From Climacium dendroides (Eukaryota > Streptophyta > Bryopsida > Hypnales > Climaciaceae), in assembly GCA_950106755.1 (NCBI GenBank), contig OX467091.1, forward strand, positions 9,813,538 to 9,877,537: DNA of 64,000 bases, written 5' to 3'. The notes below the pieces were generated by a model. It was not told the DNA's origin and did no database searches. It was given only the letters and a program-made list of their open reading frames with translations. The translations under genes were made by a program, and so were the position numbers. Within the stretch, counting starts at the first letter, position 1; each line of letters opens with the position of its first letter. Shown here piece after piece: positions 12,855 to 24,347 of the stretch.

Positions 12855-15800
12855 ATGCCGCAGCTACGGAAGAAGAATAGAGGTTCCGCCACACCGCCTC
12901 CTTACGAAGTCAAACTCCGGAAGATAAGTCCGGTTATATCTGCCAAGGAGCTCGAGAAGATGGAGCTTCTCTCGGACCTGGCGGTAATGGGATGTGCGGG
13001 TTTCGTTGAGAAACCCTGGAGTTTTCGGGAGGAGCGAATGGTGAGGGAGATCCTTGCCAAGGCCTCCAACCAGTTCGATGGAACAATCCGGGGCGTACCG
13101 CACAAATGGACGGAAGAACACTGGAGGCAGGTGTACGGGTTCTGAACTGGGGGTGGATGTGAACCACTGTAATGGTTCACCTCTAAGATGATGAAAAATA
13201 TAAAAATTATGTGTGAGATTTCAAGTTCAAAAGTGTTAGTTCATTAGATTAAACTATAACCATTAGTTAGAAGGCTTTTAATACATTAGATAGGAATCTA
13301 TTTCAAAATTACAAACTAAAAATATTTAAAAGATAAGAAATACAAAAAGGGAATTGAAAACCAAGATTAGAAGTTGAAAATAGAGCTAAATATAAATTGA
13401 AAACCAACAAAAAAGAAGAAATATGAAATGCACAAAAGAAGCCATCAAACATATAACTACTAGGAAGGCACTAACATAGTGATAGGAATACTATTTTAGG
13501 TAAAAATAATAATTAAAAGGTATTTTTCAGTAAATTAAGGATGGATGAAGGTAATTAGGAGTGTGAATTAGTTGGAAAGTAGGTAAAGGTCAAATTAAGG
13601 TTTGGAGTGTTTTTTTTCCTCTCCTCTCCTCTCTATCTCTATCTCTCTCTTCTCTCTTGTGTGCTTGTTTTTTTGGCTCTCTTGTGTGTGTGTGTGAGGA
13701 TTTGAAAAGAAAAATGATGTTAGGAAGTGATGGCAAGGAGTTAGGATAGGATTAGAGCCAATTTGTCGTGTAGGTTTCCACCTTGGGGGTGGAAAGTGAA
13801 GATTGAGGAGAAATGGGGGAGAGGAAGTATGCTGCCGCGGCTAGGGAAGAGTGCCAACTTTGCGGGCATCCAGCAGGAGTTCTACAACGAATTTGAGGCT
13901 TAAATTTCGAGGGATGAAGCACGTGGAAGTTAGCTTTCCAACAAGCTATGGCTCGTCCCCAACGGAGCTTGGACGAGATCACGGAAACTGATTTAGTGCG
14001 AGGAGGTCTGTTGCCGCAGCGAAAGGAGAGCGCCAACTTTGCAGGCATCTAGCGGGAGTTCTACAGCAAGTATGAAGCTGAATTTTGGAGGGGAAGTGAA
14101 GGGTCAAGGTAGCTTTCCAGGGAGACTATTCTCAAGCCAATTGGACAAGTATAGAGATGGCAATGGCCGTTTTAGTGGCCACTGGTCTGCTATGGGACTG
14201 AGGTGATGTTCACTCAATGTTTGTACTTGGTTGAAGTGCAATTTTGATTGCAAATTTTATGGAGTTGTTGGTTGTTTTTGGATTATGTGGGTGGTGAGCT
14301 TTATGGACAAATTGGGGTGAATGTAGAAGCACTCACTTAAGATTTAAGAGACATGTAAAAGAAGAGAAGGTGGAAAGAGAGTGGGGTTGAAGGTTTTGGA
14401 TGGGATTAATGTGTGCTGGAATTTCTCAATTAGGGCTCAAATCTAGCCCTTGGAGCTCTCAATTGCACTTTTGAGCTCAACTTTCACCTCGGAACATACC
14501 CTAATTCACAAGGTTGGTTAGGAAAAGAATCTAAGGAGGTTTTAAGGCAATTGGGTAGAAGAAGATGTGCTGGAATAAATTTGAGATGCCAATTTTACCC
14601 ATTTTGAGCCCTAAGTGGAGGTTTTTAAGTGCCATTTTGACCTAGCAGGATGCTACAACTTCTTAGGTGATGTTTTAGAATATTTAGAGAGTGTCATTGG
14701 ACCTTTGAGGGAGTTGGTCAAGCTACCCTTTTCCCACCTAACCTCATACACATGAAAATTGGATAAAAAACTTGATAGAGTCCATTGCTTGGAGGCGTTA
14801 GTTAGAGGTCCCATACACTCCTCCCGGCCCAACCTTGTGGATGCATTTTGCCTCACGGTGAAATTCACTCACAGTGGAGGTATGGCCAGCTGAAAGGATG
14901 ATTACGTACACGAAAGGTTCCAAGGTGCCGTCCACCCCAAAGATGGATACGCTGTGGAGGATTGTATTGACGAGCGGCATCGTTGACTCCTACAGTTCTT
15001 GGTTCCGATTCTGCATCCGGATAAGCCCACCCGGATGACAATCAGTTTGGGCAATACAATTTTTGGATCGCTGACAGGGGAGCGGAAAGTGAATTGGGCG
15101 AAGTTCATTGCCGAGCTAGTCTCCTCACTAGTCAGCCGGATTCAGAAGAGTAGGGCAACACCTCTGTCGCCCTATGTCTTCTTCCTGTACAAGCATCAGC
15201 AGCTCCTGACGTATACGAAGGAGACGGAGTGGAAGAACCATGAAAACCTCCTGAAGTATGGCGAGTCCGATTCCGACGAGGATATGGAACCGGAAACCGG
15301 ATCCGAGGCTGAGGAGGAAGACGAGAATGACGACCCGCCTCCACCCATGTTTAAGCGACAAAAGACCATTCCTCCACACGGACGAGGGACTCCACCAGGC
15401 CCCTCTAATCCGGTTCAGAGGAAACAGGTTCACCAGGGTGAGTGTTCCCAACCAAGAGGAAGTATAAATGACTCGTTCGAGCAATTGATTGACATTCTGG
15501 GCGGACTGCGAGCGGATTGGGAGCTCAATCAGACAATCTTGGAGGAGATTGGGATGTTGGTAGGGGCCAAACTAGATAGTATGTTAGCCGGAAAAGTGGC
15601 CGAATGTATTTCTAGTCTGGATGAGATCCAGAAGATGGAGCAGGAGAACCGGAAACTTCAGGAAGAATTGAATTCTTCCAAGTCGGAGCTGTTCATCCTG
15701 AAGGAAAATGTGGCTGCCACTGCAGACATGGCAGAGGAAGCCCGGAAGCTGATCAGGCAGATTCGGACGGTGTTCGGCGAACCCGGAACCGCTGTGATCA

Positions 15801-16225
15801 GGGCCAAACTCTTTAATGAGGAGGTCCAAAAGGAGAATAAGGTCTCTGGTAACCGGGTGGTCCGGATCCTCACTGACTTTACTGAGCAGGTTGAGGGGAC
15901 TCTGGAGCAGGCGAGAACTACTGCAGAACGGATGGAAGAGAGCAGCAAGCGGTTAGCCGAGATCCCCCTCCGACTATCGGAACTTTCCCTGACGAGTGTT
16001 TTCAACCTGGGAGTTTCCAGGGAGGAGAAGGACAAGACCCCACAATCAAAGAAGACTTTGCAAGAACCCGGGGTTGGAAATTCGGGCATACAGGCGATCA
16101 ACCTTGACTCGCCAAACCATGAAGAGGCGGGACCTGTTGGCGCTTCAAGGGAGTGGAACCGGAACCTCTCGGAAGTCTTTGAAGATCTCGATCCTAGCCT
16201 AACTCTCGGCTCCCTGATGGTATGA
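12855..16225 (+). pseudogene. Decayed mobile-element-type gene (coiled-coil C-terminus), split by an LTR-like insertion
   Basis: Two open segments, 12855-13145 and 14874-16225, read as one gene once the insertion at 13158-14873 is taken out. The first starts ATG at 12855 and encodes a basic start, then a segment with SAKELEKMELL, a Cys-Gly-Phe motif, REERMVREIL and WTEEHWRQVYGF. The second continues through a KDDYVHERF segment, then HPDKPTRMTISLGNTIFG, an acidic and proline-rich linker, and a long coiled coil (about 15480-16000). Three in-frame TGA codons (13143, 14891, 14984) sit where CGA for arginine would fit, so the gene is dead. The architecture resembles repeated plant hypothetical proteins linked to transposable elements; that is from memory and not verified. 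No protease, reverse transcriptase or integrase is seen. The surrounding CCGG-rich DNA has the same character. Confidence 0.6.
13158..14873 (+). mobile_element. Solo-LTR-like insertion, 1716 bp, with 5-bp target duplication
   Basis: It begins TGTGAACC and ends ACTCACA, so it has the TG...CA ends of an LTR. It is flanked on both sides by GTGGA (13153-13157 and 14874-14878), a 5-bp duplication as expected from retroviral-type integrase. Removing it with one GTGGA restores the reading frame of the host pseudogene. An 8-bp hairpin (gtgaacca/tggttcac) sits at its left end. Inside are a C/T-rich tract (about 13608-13680) and two related copies of a ~65-bp phrase beginning 'gccaactttgc' (about 13852 and 14032). 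No gag or pol reading frame is present, so a solo LTR is more likely than a full element. Strand is unknown and given only nominally. Confidence 0.75.
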
Positions 16226-17429
16226 TTAAGCTACTAGAGAATAGTTAGAATTAGTTTCAGCTTTTGTGTGAATAGGAAATTGGTTAGCTAGTTAGTTAGG
16301 ACTGGAACTGGAACCTAAATTAGTCTTATGGATCAGATCCGGATTTTTCGCTCGGTGCGCGAGCACTTTTCTGTGATCTCCGGCTTTAGTTGTAAATTCT
16401 TTTTAAGTATAAAATCAGCCACCGCGAGGTGAGCTGGGAGTCTTCTTCTTCCAATTTTCTTGTGTTTTCTATTGTGCTCTTTCATTGTTTTGTATTTCCC
16501 GAGGTTGGCAGAGCGGAATGTTGAGGAGATAGGAAGGTGCGAGTGGATTGAGGAGTGAGTTCTCCTCTTGAATGTTATGTTCTCTATCTTTGCATGTGAG
16601 CTGAGAGTTGAAGAGTTTGAGTATGGTATAGTTCCTCAGCATTTCTTGAGTTTACTAAGTTCCGAGTGAGAAAGCCGTTGTTAGGCTAGGCGGATAGGGA
16701 GGGATTCCATGGCTACGCTAGAACTCCTGGGTGGGAAATCCGGTTGAGTATCCGATCTCCTATGAGGTCTCACTATCCTGTTGGGTAAACGGAATCACTT
16801 GAGCTAGTGCTAGTACGGACGTGTGTACTTAAGTTCGCTTAGCTTCGTACGAGTAAAAGAATATAATCTGAGGCCATTGTAGTATGAATGGATCGTACGG
16901 GGGATCTCTGTGTGACCTGTAGCCGGATTCTTGCTTGTACTACTGTGAGGGATCAAACCAGATCCGAGAAAGAATAGGAAATTGCTAAAATAGGAAAGTG
17001 GGTCTTTAGCCACTATAAGTTATGGAAGGAGTGGTGGGCCTACCACTCTTAAGTATAAGAGGCGACCCCTCTGATGGTTAAACAAAGGCTAAATCAAACC
17101 GGATGTGAGTGAAAGAGAGGGAAGGACTGACCGGAACGGATTGATTAGGGTTATCAACCGGACCGGATTGGTCCTATCTTTGATTTGAATGTGTATTAGC
17201 GGTCCGGAATACTAGCAGGATAGGAAGTTGAGAGATCCGGTTGGTAGCTTTCGAGTGGTTTTTGGTGTTTCCGGTCGGTAGATCTGAAACCGGAAACCGG
17301 ATTTGTTATGTTGATGAAGTCTTAATGGTATGATAAAGCTAGTTACTTCACAGAATCTCGCGGGTTCGATCTTTAGGGTCATTTTTGTTATGCTCTAGAG
17401 GGTTTTTGAGAGTATAACAGAGGAATTGT
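16226..17429 (+). other. CCGG-rich downstream part of the decayed element
   Basis: The same GC-richer, CCGG-rich character as upstream continues to about 17300. A second TATA-like 'tataaaa' lies at 16408-16414. The phrase 'tggtatgatwaagct' occurs at about 16218 and again at about 17328. No open frame of interest and no LTR partner for the 11880-12854 stretch was found. Confidence 0.4.
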
Positions 17430-17799
17430 TTACCCTGTGCTACGACACAATGATAGGGAACATATTTAGGGAATGCCTAGTCATATTTTCTAATCATATT
17501 TTTTTTAGTCATATTTGTTTTAGTCATATTTTATAATCGCATCTCCATGATAGTAAGATTTTTTTTAGGGCAGATCAAAAACAATTTGGGTAGGGAATAT
17601 ATTTAGAAAGTACCTAGTCATATTTTTCCACGTAGGATTTTTTTGTAGTCATATTTTTTGAAAGTTACTTTTTTGTAGTTGCCACTAATTTAAGGTTTTG
17701 AAACCCTAGCTCCCAAAAAATAGGATTTTGATATCCTAGCTGCTACTTAATTAGGGTTTTGAAACCCTAGCCACCACTTTTTGTAGCCACTCCTCTTTT

Positions 17800-18335
17800 T
17801 GTCCCTTCTTCTTTCTTCCTTCTTTGTTTTTGTTGCTTCTTAAGTTTTGTTTCTTTTTGCTTCTTAGGTTTTTCTTCTTTTTTCTTCTTCTTACTTTTTT
17901 TTGCTTCTTAGGTTTTGCTTCTTCTTCCTACTTAGCTTTTGCTTCTTCTTCTTTCTTAAGTTTTTCTTCTTCTTGCCTTTGAACTTTTATTTATTTTTCT
18001 TCTTAAGTTTTTTTTCTTGTTACTTCTAAATTTTACTTGTTGGGTTTTGCTTCTTCTTCCTTTTTAGATTTCCTTTTTTCTTCCTTCTTAAGTTTTACTT
18101 CTTCTTCTTTCTTAGATTTTGCTTCTTCTTCCTTTTTAAGTTTTGCTCCTTCTTCTTTCTTAGATTTTGCTTCTTCTTGCCTCCTAACTTTTGCTTCTTC
18201 TTCCATCTTAGATTTTACTTCTTCTTCCATCTTAGATTTTACTTCTTCTTCCATCTTAGATTTCGCTTCTTCTTGCCTTTTAACTTTTGTTTCTTCTTCC
18301 ATTTTAGGTTTTTCTTCTTCTTGACTCCTAGTCAT
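17800..18335. repeat. Imperfect CTT/CTTCTT-rich low-complexity tract
   Basis: Purine/pyrimidine-asymmetric tract made of variants of 'gcttcttcttcctttttag'. On the minus strand it is open over 100 codons, giving a repetitive glutamate- and lysine-rich peptide. The peptide follows directly from the repeat. There is no sign that it is a gene. Confidence 0.85.
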
Positions 18336-18879
18336 ATTTTATAGTTATATTTTGCAATCATAATGTCACTTACTTTTTGCTTCTTCTTTTTTTGCTACTT
18401 TTTGCTTCTTAGTCCCTCTATCATCATCATTATTATTTTTTATTATTTATAATTTTTGAATATATAATGATTATAATTTTTTTTTATCTTAAACATGTCT
18501 ACATATTTTGTAGTGCTTTAAATCTTTGAAGTTTGAATTATATTGTTCATTTATTGAAAATTAACCTTCTTATTTATACATGTAGGCATTGGAGGTTGAA
18601 ATGAAGTTATTGAAGGCTACTTGCAATACAAAAGAAATAACATCTTTACATTTTTGTTGGAATATAGGTTCTATAAGTATGTGGAAATATACATATATAA
18701 AGAGCCATTGTGATATATTTTATGTTAGTAACTAATAAATGTTATTGAAAAAAATCACATTTTTTCTTATATTTGACTTTCTAATGTGATTAATTTTTGC
18801 CCATTTAAGAAATCTTATGTATTCATTTTTAATTAAATAAATTCTCTTACTTAACTATTAAATTATGTTAAAATATGAC

Positions 18880-19510
18880 TACACATAGTCGTTTTACAAA
18901 TCACCAAAAAATATGACTGAAAAGAATCGTTTTACACATCATTTAAAAATACAATTGGAAAAGTCATGTTTCACGTTACTAAAAAATATGACTCACCGTA
19001 GTCTTATTCCTGATCAACCAAACATATGACTCATCGTAGTCATATTCTATATCATTCAAAAAATATGATTAATCGTAGTCGTATTTCTCATCAACCAAAC
19101 ATATGACTCATCATAGTCATATTTCATGTCATCTAAAAATATGACTTACCGTAGTCACATTCTACATGAACAAAAAATATGACTCATCGTAGTTATATTC
19201 CGTGTCATAAAAAAATATGACTTACTGCAGTCATATCCACATCACTGCAAAATATGACTCACTACAGTCATATTCTATATCATTACAAAATATGACTCAC
19301 TACAGTCATATTCTATATCATTGCAAAATATGACTCACTACAATCATATTCCACATCACTGCAAAATATGACTCACTACAATCATATTCCACATCACTAC
19401 AAAATATGACTCACTACAGTCATATTCTACATCACTGCAAAATATGACTCACTATAGTCATATTCCATGTCATAAAAAATATGACTCGCCATAGTCATAT
19501 TCCATGTAAG
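18880..19510. repeat. 37-38-bp tandem repeat with palindromic atatgact...agtcatat core
   Basis: Units of the type 'aaaatatgactcactacagt' followed by 'catattctatatcattgc' repeat at 37-38 bp. They are cleanest from about 19250 to 19480 and more diverged before. Each unit contains an inverted pair 'atatgact' and 'agtcatat', so single strands could fold into serial hairpins. The motif continues in scattered form to the right end of the TIR element. Confidence 0.85.
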
Positions 19511-19784
19511 ATTTTTTGTTTGCCCGGGCAACTCAACAAAAAATCAAGACCCCCCTAGGAGAATCAAAGTATATGCCATGTTGACATATCATGGCTAAAT
19601 ATGGGTATTTATACCCATCAACCTATATGACTGCCAATATGACTGATGTCTGAAGCGATTGGAGTTAGTCATATCCCGAGTCATCTATAGTGATTTCTGC
19701 GTGAGTCATATTTTTTGATTTTATGACTCACTGCAGTCATATTTTGCAGTCATAAAACACTACTTTTGTTGTAGTGTTACCTTG

Positions 19785-20473
19785 TATAAAACATTGATGG
19801 ATTCATAGTTTTTTACATATGTATAGAACGATACTTTGATAGCATGTTTCATAATTGATTTCATTTTTCATTATAAATCTCCAAAGGGTCTAGATTAATT
19901 TGAAGATGAGAGCTGGACTACTTATTGTCAAAAGTATGAATTGTATTTCAATAGAAATTCCAACCTCATTTGATCATAATACAATAATTTCTTCCAAAAT
20001 GCTTTACACTAGAAAAAGTTGATAAATTAAGCTTAATTTCATCTCCCAATATCCATTTGTGATTTTGAGCCTCCAAAAGACAAGTTATAGACATAATTTA
20101 GAGAGAAGATGTTAGAAGATGTCAAAGAAAATATCCCTTCCAACCCCTCTTTGAAATTTGTCTATAACTAATTTTTAGAGATGAAATTTATCTTGATTTT
20201 CCAGATTAACTTAGTCTAAGTTCTTTTGAATTTTTGAATTTTTGCCTAAATAGGTCTAAAATTCTACTATAAACGTAATTCTTTTTTTTGGCATGATAAT
20301 GAGTGGTTCAAATTTTACTAATCTTGTGTATTTCACATGTGTTATTTTACCTCCTACAACCCCACCTATGTGAGGATCTTGCCTTGTTATCTCCTTTCAA
20401 ACATTACGTGGCTTTTGAAGCTTTGTGAATGACATGTGTACAAGATGAGAAATAATCTTAATTAGATACATTC

Positions 20474-20529
<56 letters not shown>

Positions 20530-23500
20530 GTAGAATGAAGATATTGTAGATTAGTTGTGAAATATAATTTTTTTCTTGATTTAAGTCTTGAATTTTGGAA
20601 CAATAGATTTTAAAGTTTTGAAACCTATTTTTTGACTTAAAGTAAGTGTTATGTATTGAAGTGCCAAACCCTTAAAGCAAAATATATATTTTTGAAACTA
20701 ATCTAACAATCCAAATGTTTTTTCATGAAAAAACTAACAATATATTAAAAAAATACAGTTTGAATATACAAATTGGAGGATCCTTCATTTATATTACACC
20801 ATATTAATCACTTTATAGATTTAGCTAATAAAATTGAAGTAATAAAATATAAATTATATTTTTGGTCAATGTTCAAAATTGTATACTTCTAAAATGATTT
20901 AGCAAAAATCTAGAAAGACTTTAATACATTTCACTATATATATACTTTTTGAAAACCATAGTAAACCTCTTTTCTTTTAATACAATCCACCAAAACGTTG
21001 AAGAAGTCATATATTATAACACACTTATATTTTGTCCAAACCCTCAAACATTGGAACATTTCCTTTGAGAGACTATAAAAACAAACATGAAACCACAAAA
21101 TATTGACTTTGAACAAGCGAATAACTCTAATGGAAACGCAAAAAGTAGTTGAATTGTCAATTTGAAAGTCAACAAGTATTACCAACATTCCATGGTTAAA
21201 TTGTTAGTGTGAAAGTCAACAAAAAAGAACACTTAATTTTCACTCATTAAAAATTTGTTAAGTAGAAGTAGGTTCAAGATTGAAGGAATAATTAAACCAT
21301 TAATAGTTCTAAGATGGAATTGAAACACAATAATCCCATTGGTGAGATTGTTCTACTAAGCAAATTTAACCTTGCCTAACTATTTTTTTTGAAAAATTGT
21401 TAAAATTGTGTACAAAATGAAGTTTGTAAGTTATTTTTTTAAGGAGATGCTTAAATTGCCCAAGAAACAAGATTGTCTGTAACTCTCTCATTACTAGTCC
21501 AAATGGAATGAATCAATGCTTTAGACGTAGACAAAAATGTAATCTTTGAGGAAAAAAATTTAATTTCAAAAGATTTAACTTTTTGTGATTTGCTTTTGGA
21601 TTGCCCCTCGAGTTGCTTTTTGGACTCACGGTGGCATAACTTCTATTTCTGGGCACCAATTGAAATAAAAATTATATGACTGGAAAGCTCATCTAATTTA
21701 CTATCTTCAAAAAAGTTTCAAAAAGTTTTGTCAAAAATTGATATCACTCGAGCCTACCCAAAATTCCAAGAATCCCCCATAGGGACTTTGGAACTTTAGA
21801 GCTTGATTAGTTATTTGGCAACTTAGGCTCAAGTAAGATGACCACTAGCATATCCAATCTCTACTAGAGATCAAGGTTCTACGTACCATTGGGATGGTGT
21901 TTCAATCCTACCTGAGAGTCTTAGCTTACGCTAGACATCCAAAATTATTTTGTGGAAGCCAATGAGATAAAATAAAATGTTGTTTAAGGATGGTCATTGT
22001 GCTCAATTGTCGTTACGGTCAGGTGCATGTGTCTCAAAAGATAAACTAAAATAGCTTCAAAATAGTTTAAAGCATAATTATTTTGAGTAGATTGCTTCAA
22101 AACAGGGCATACCTAGTTCTTTGTATGAGGACATCAAGCTTTACTAGGAGCACATTCAGTATGCAACAAACTAACGTATACAATGGCTTTACATTTCCAA
22201 AGCTTCAGATATTGCATTCTTTGGTAGCGTTGAACACCCCAATTTTTTCATGCACTGTAGCTGCATTGTGATAATTCATAGCCCTGTCTGTAGCAAAACT
22301 CAGCAATTACTGTGGATATCATCTTCTTTGGGTACAGTGGGAATAGTTGGCCTAAAAAAACTGCAAAGCACTCATTGGATGTCAAAAAACTATTATACAA
22401 GACCTCCCCTTTTAATGCAAAATTTCAAGGATGAATAGTTGCACTTCTGGCTTACACTCAAAGATTCTCTGTCATTTATTGACTAGAAAATGGTCGCAGT
22501 GACATTTATGGGTTAATATTTAGTTGAATACCAACACTGTCTTTTTTGAATTCAAGATATTAAAAAAGTTGTGGCAAAGGAAGAAGATGTGGAAGAATCA
22601 CAACATCTTGAATACCTTGATTCCCCCTTGAATTAGCAAATTAACTCCTAAAGGGCCAACATGTTTAGAGGCCCAAAACCACTTCAAAATACTTGTCTCC
22701 ACAGCAAGGGCAAAATCTTCATCAATATTCATATTTTAACAAATTCAACCATAGGATCCTTTCATTAACTTGCTCAAGTACTTCATAGGAAACATAGGCT
22801 TTTCTAGTCTTTCCAAAAGGTGAAGTTTTATCTTTCAACATTTTAAGAAAAAAATCACATACATGCCCTATAATTTGTGCAGTTTATTGCATATGCTAAA
22901 AAAATGGGTTGAAACATATTCCAAAAATACTTTCATAATCATCTTTAAAAAATTGTAAAGTGGAAGGTAGAATTAAATGAAAGAAAAAACTAATCTCCTA
23001 CCAATTTTTACAAGAAATTGAAAATTCTTAATCTTGATGGTAAGAATGTTTTAGTAAAAAATTGGCATCTTTTATTTTCTTTTTTATTTGAAAATTTTCA
23101 AACTGAAAGCAAAAGTCAACTTTACATATGTTTTTTCACCTTCATTGCCCATAAAATAAAACTCCTCATAATTTTTACTTCATTATTATGAATTAAATGG
23201 TTCAAATGTTTTCAAATAGGTATCAATCTATCTATATAATTCAAAAAAATAATTTATAAAATGTTACAATATAATTTTTGTCACCTGTTTGGCATTAAAA
23301 TCAAGAAAATCCTTATAACCTTTGCAATATTTATCAAAATGACATGAAACAAAGCTTCACACACACATTATCATGAGTAGTATCCATTTTGAAAAAACCA
23401 CTATGCAAGAAATTCAAATTAAGAAGCCAATAGAGGCTGACCTAGTTCTCCAAGAGCCTAAAAAGGGCTCGTTGGGCTCCTTGGTCCTTATGGGGTTAAT

Positions 23501-23689
23501 GTGCGCAAGGTGGTTGCAGCACTCCACTCAATAATGTTATGATAGCTTCTCACTTCGTTTTTTCTTAAAACCTTCAAAGCTTCCAAACTTTAATTTTGAA
23601 TTCCCAACCAAAAAAATCAAGGCATGATGGCTTCTGGAACTTTCTGTTTTCTCATCAATGCCTTTCATTTCTGTTTGATTGATGCCAAT
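19785..23689. other. AT-rich intergenic repeat DNA
   Basis: No gene is seen. It contains a TA microsatellite and diverged dispersed-repeat segments. One, at about 21240-21780, is a relative of 40980-41530 (shared 'ttaagtagaa...aggttcaagattgaagga' and 'gcccaagaaacaagattgtc' or its variants). Another, around 22640-23400, is a relative of 5940-6840 and 36100-36900. Confidence 0.6.
20479..20525. repeat. (TA)n microsatellite, about 23 repeats
   Basis: Uninterrupted TA dinucleotide run in AT-rich intergenic DNA. Confidence 0.95.
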
Positions 23690-24230
23690 GAACACAAAGC
23701 GGTGATTGAAAGCTGAGATTTGAAGTTCAAGAAGGATTTGCAGTGTCACCCCGTCAGACGACTCTCATCTCCCGAGTACCCATATGAAGTAGGCGATTCA
23801 CATTGCATTCAAGCTGATCAGCAGTTCAACCTTCGATTCACAGCAACAGTTCCGTGGGATTGCAGAGCCTTCACGTGCAGTTTTGCCAATAGCCTGGAAA
23901 GGAAAGGGGGAAATTTTCATCGCTAGCCGCTGAAGTCAGTCGAACAAGCCTTTTACCTCACCAGTTCCTCCACCCTCCCTGTCTTGATGAAGAATGCAGT
24001 AGCGGCAGACATTCACGGAGTGACCAAGCGTCTCCACCACAGAAAGGTGGAGTTCGGGGGACTCACTGCAGAGAAGAAACAAACCGGTTTCTCTGGGGTA
24101 ATAAAACTCAAGCCCCCACATATGTACTTGTTGCTTCTTAAGTTTTTTTTTCTCTATCCCAAGGGGGAGACTAAGCAGTGGGTCAGAAATGTAGAAGTGC
24201 TCACATCCAATGAAAATTAGACGTTAAATT
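23690..24230. other. GC-richer block with gene-like composition, no gene model supported
   Basis: Composition is higher in GC than its surroundings. Short open frames occur (for example 23720-23926 and 23984-24220 on the plus strand), but none has a recognisable domain or a convincing splice pattern. It could be a gene relic or an untranslated exon. Confidence 0.3.
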
Positions 24231-24347
24231 AAAGTGATACTTGCATCATTCCAAAGAATGAATCCTCTAGAACTGTGACATTTGGTTGTAAGAACAGTAG
24301 CACTCTAAGATGTTCACCCAGGCTTTCGATTTTCAACTACCAACAGT

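Larger units (their letters stand above)
17438..19776. mobile_element. Non-autonomous TIR transposon filled with short inverted subrepeats
   Basis: The right end (about 19758-19776) reads inward on the opposite strand as CACTACAACAAAAGTAGTG. The left end reads TGCTACGACACAATGATAG, a diverged match. Flanks are TTACCCTG (17430-17437) and TTACCTTG (19777-19784), an 8-bp direct repeat with one mismatch that fits a target-site duplication. The interior has dozens of 'atatgact' and 'agtcatat' motifs, a CTT-rich tract and no transposase. The CACTACAA-type end recalls CACTA elements, but these normally make 3-bp duplications; an 8-bp one is more hAT-like. Superfamily is therefore left open. Confidence 0.6.

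Noticed and set aside
12385..16414. Possible LTR pair defined by the two TATA boxes at 12385 and 16408
   Set aside because: The sequences following the two TATA boxes are not similar, so they are not the two LTRs of one element.
17320..17400. tRNA-like stretch ending gggttcgatc
   Set aside because: Only a T-arm-like motif is present; no acceptor stem or anticodon arm could be folded.
18033..18335. Minus-strand 100-codon open frame giving an E/K-rich repetitive peptide
   Set aside because: It is a direct translation of the CTTCTT-type tract; the complementary strand is open over the same interval too, with no domain or start context.
23984..24220. Open frame with ETKQWVRNV, similar to ETKKWVRNV at about 57985
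   Set aside because: The match is about nine residues only, with no similarity on either side; probably chance or a very short relic.
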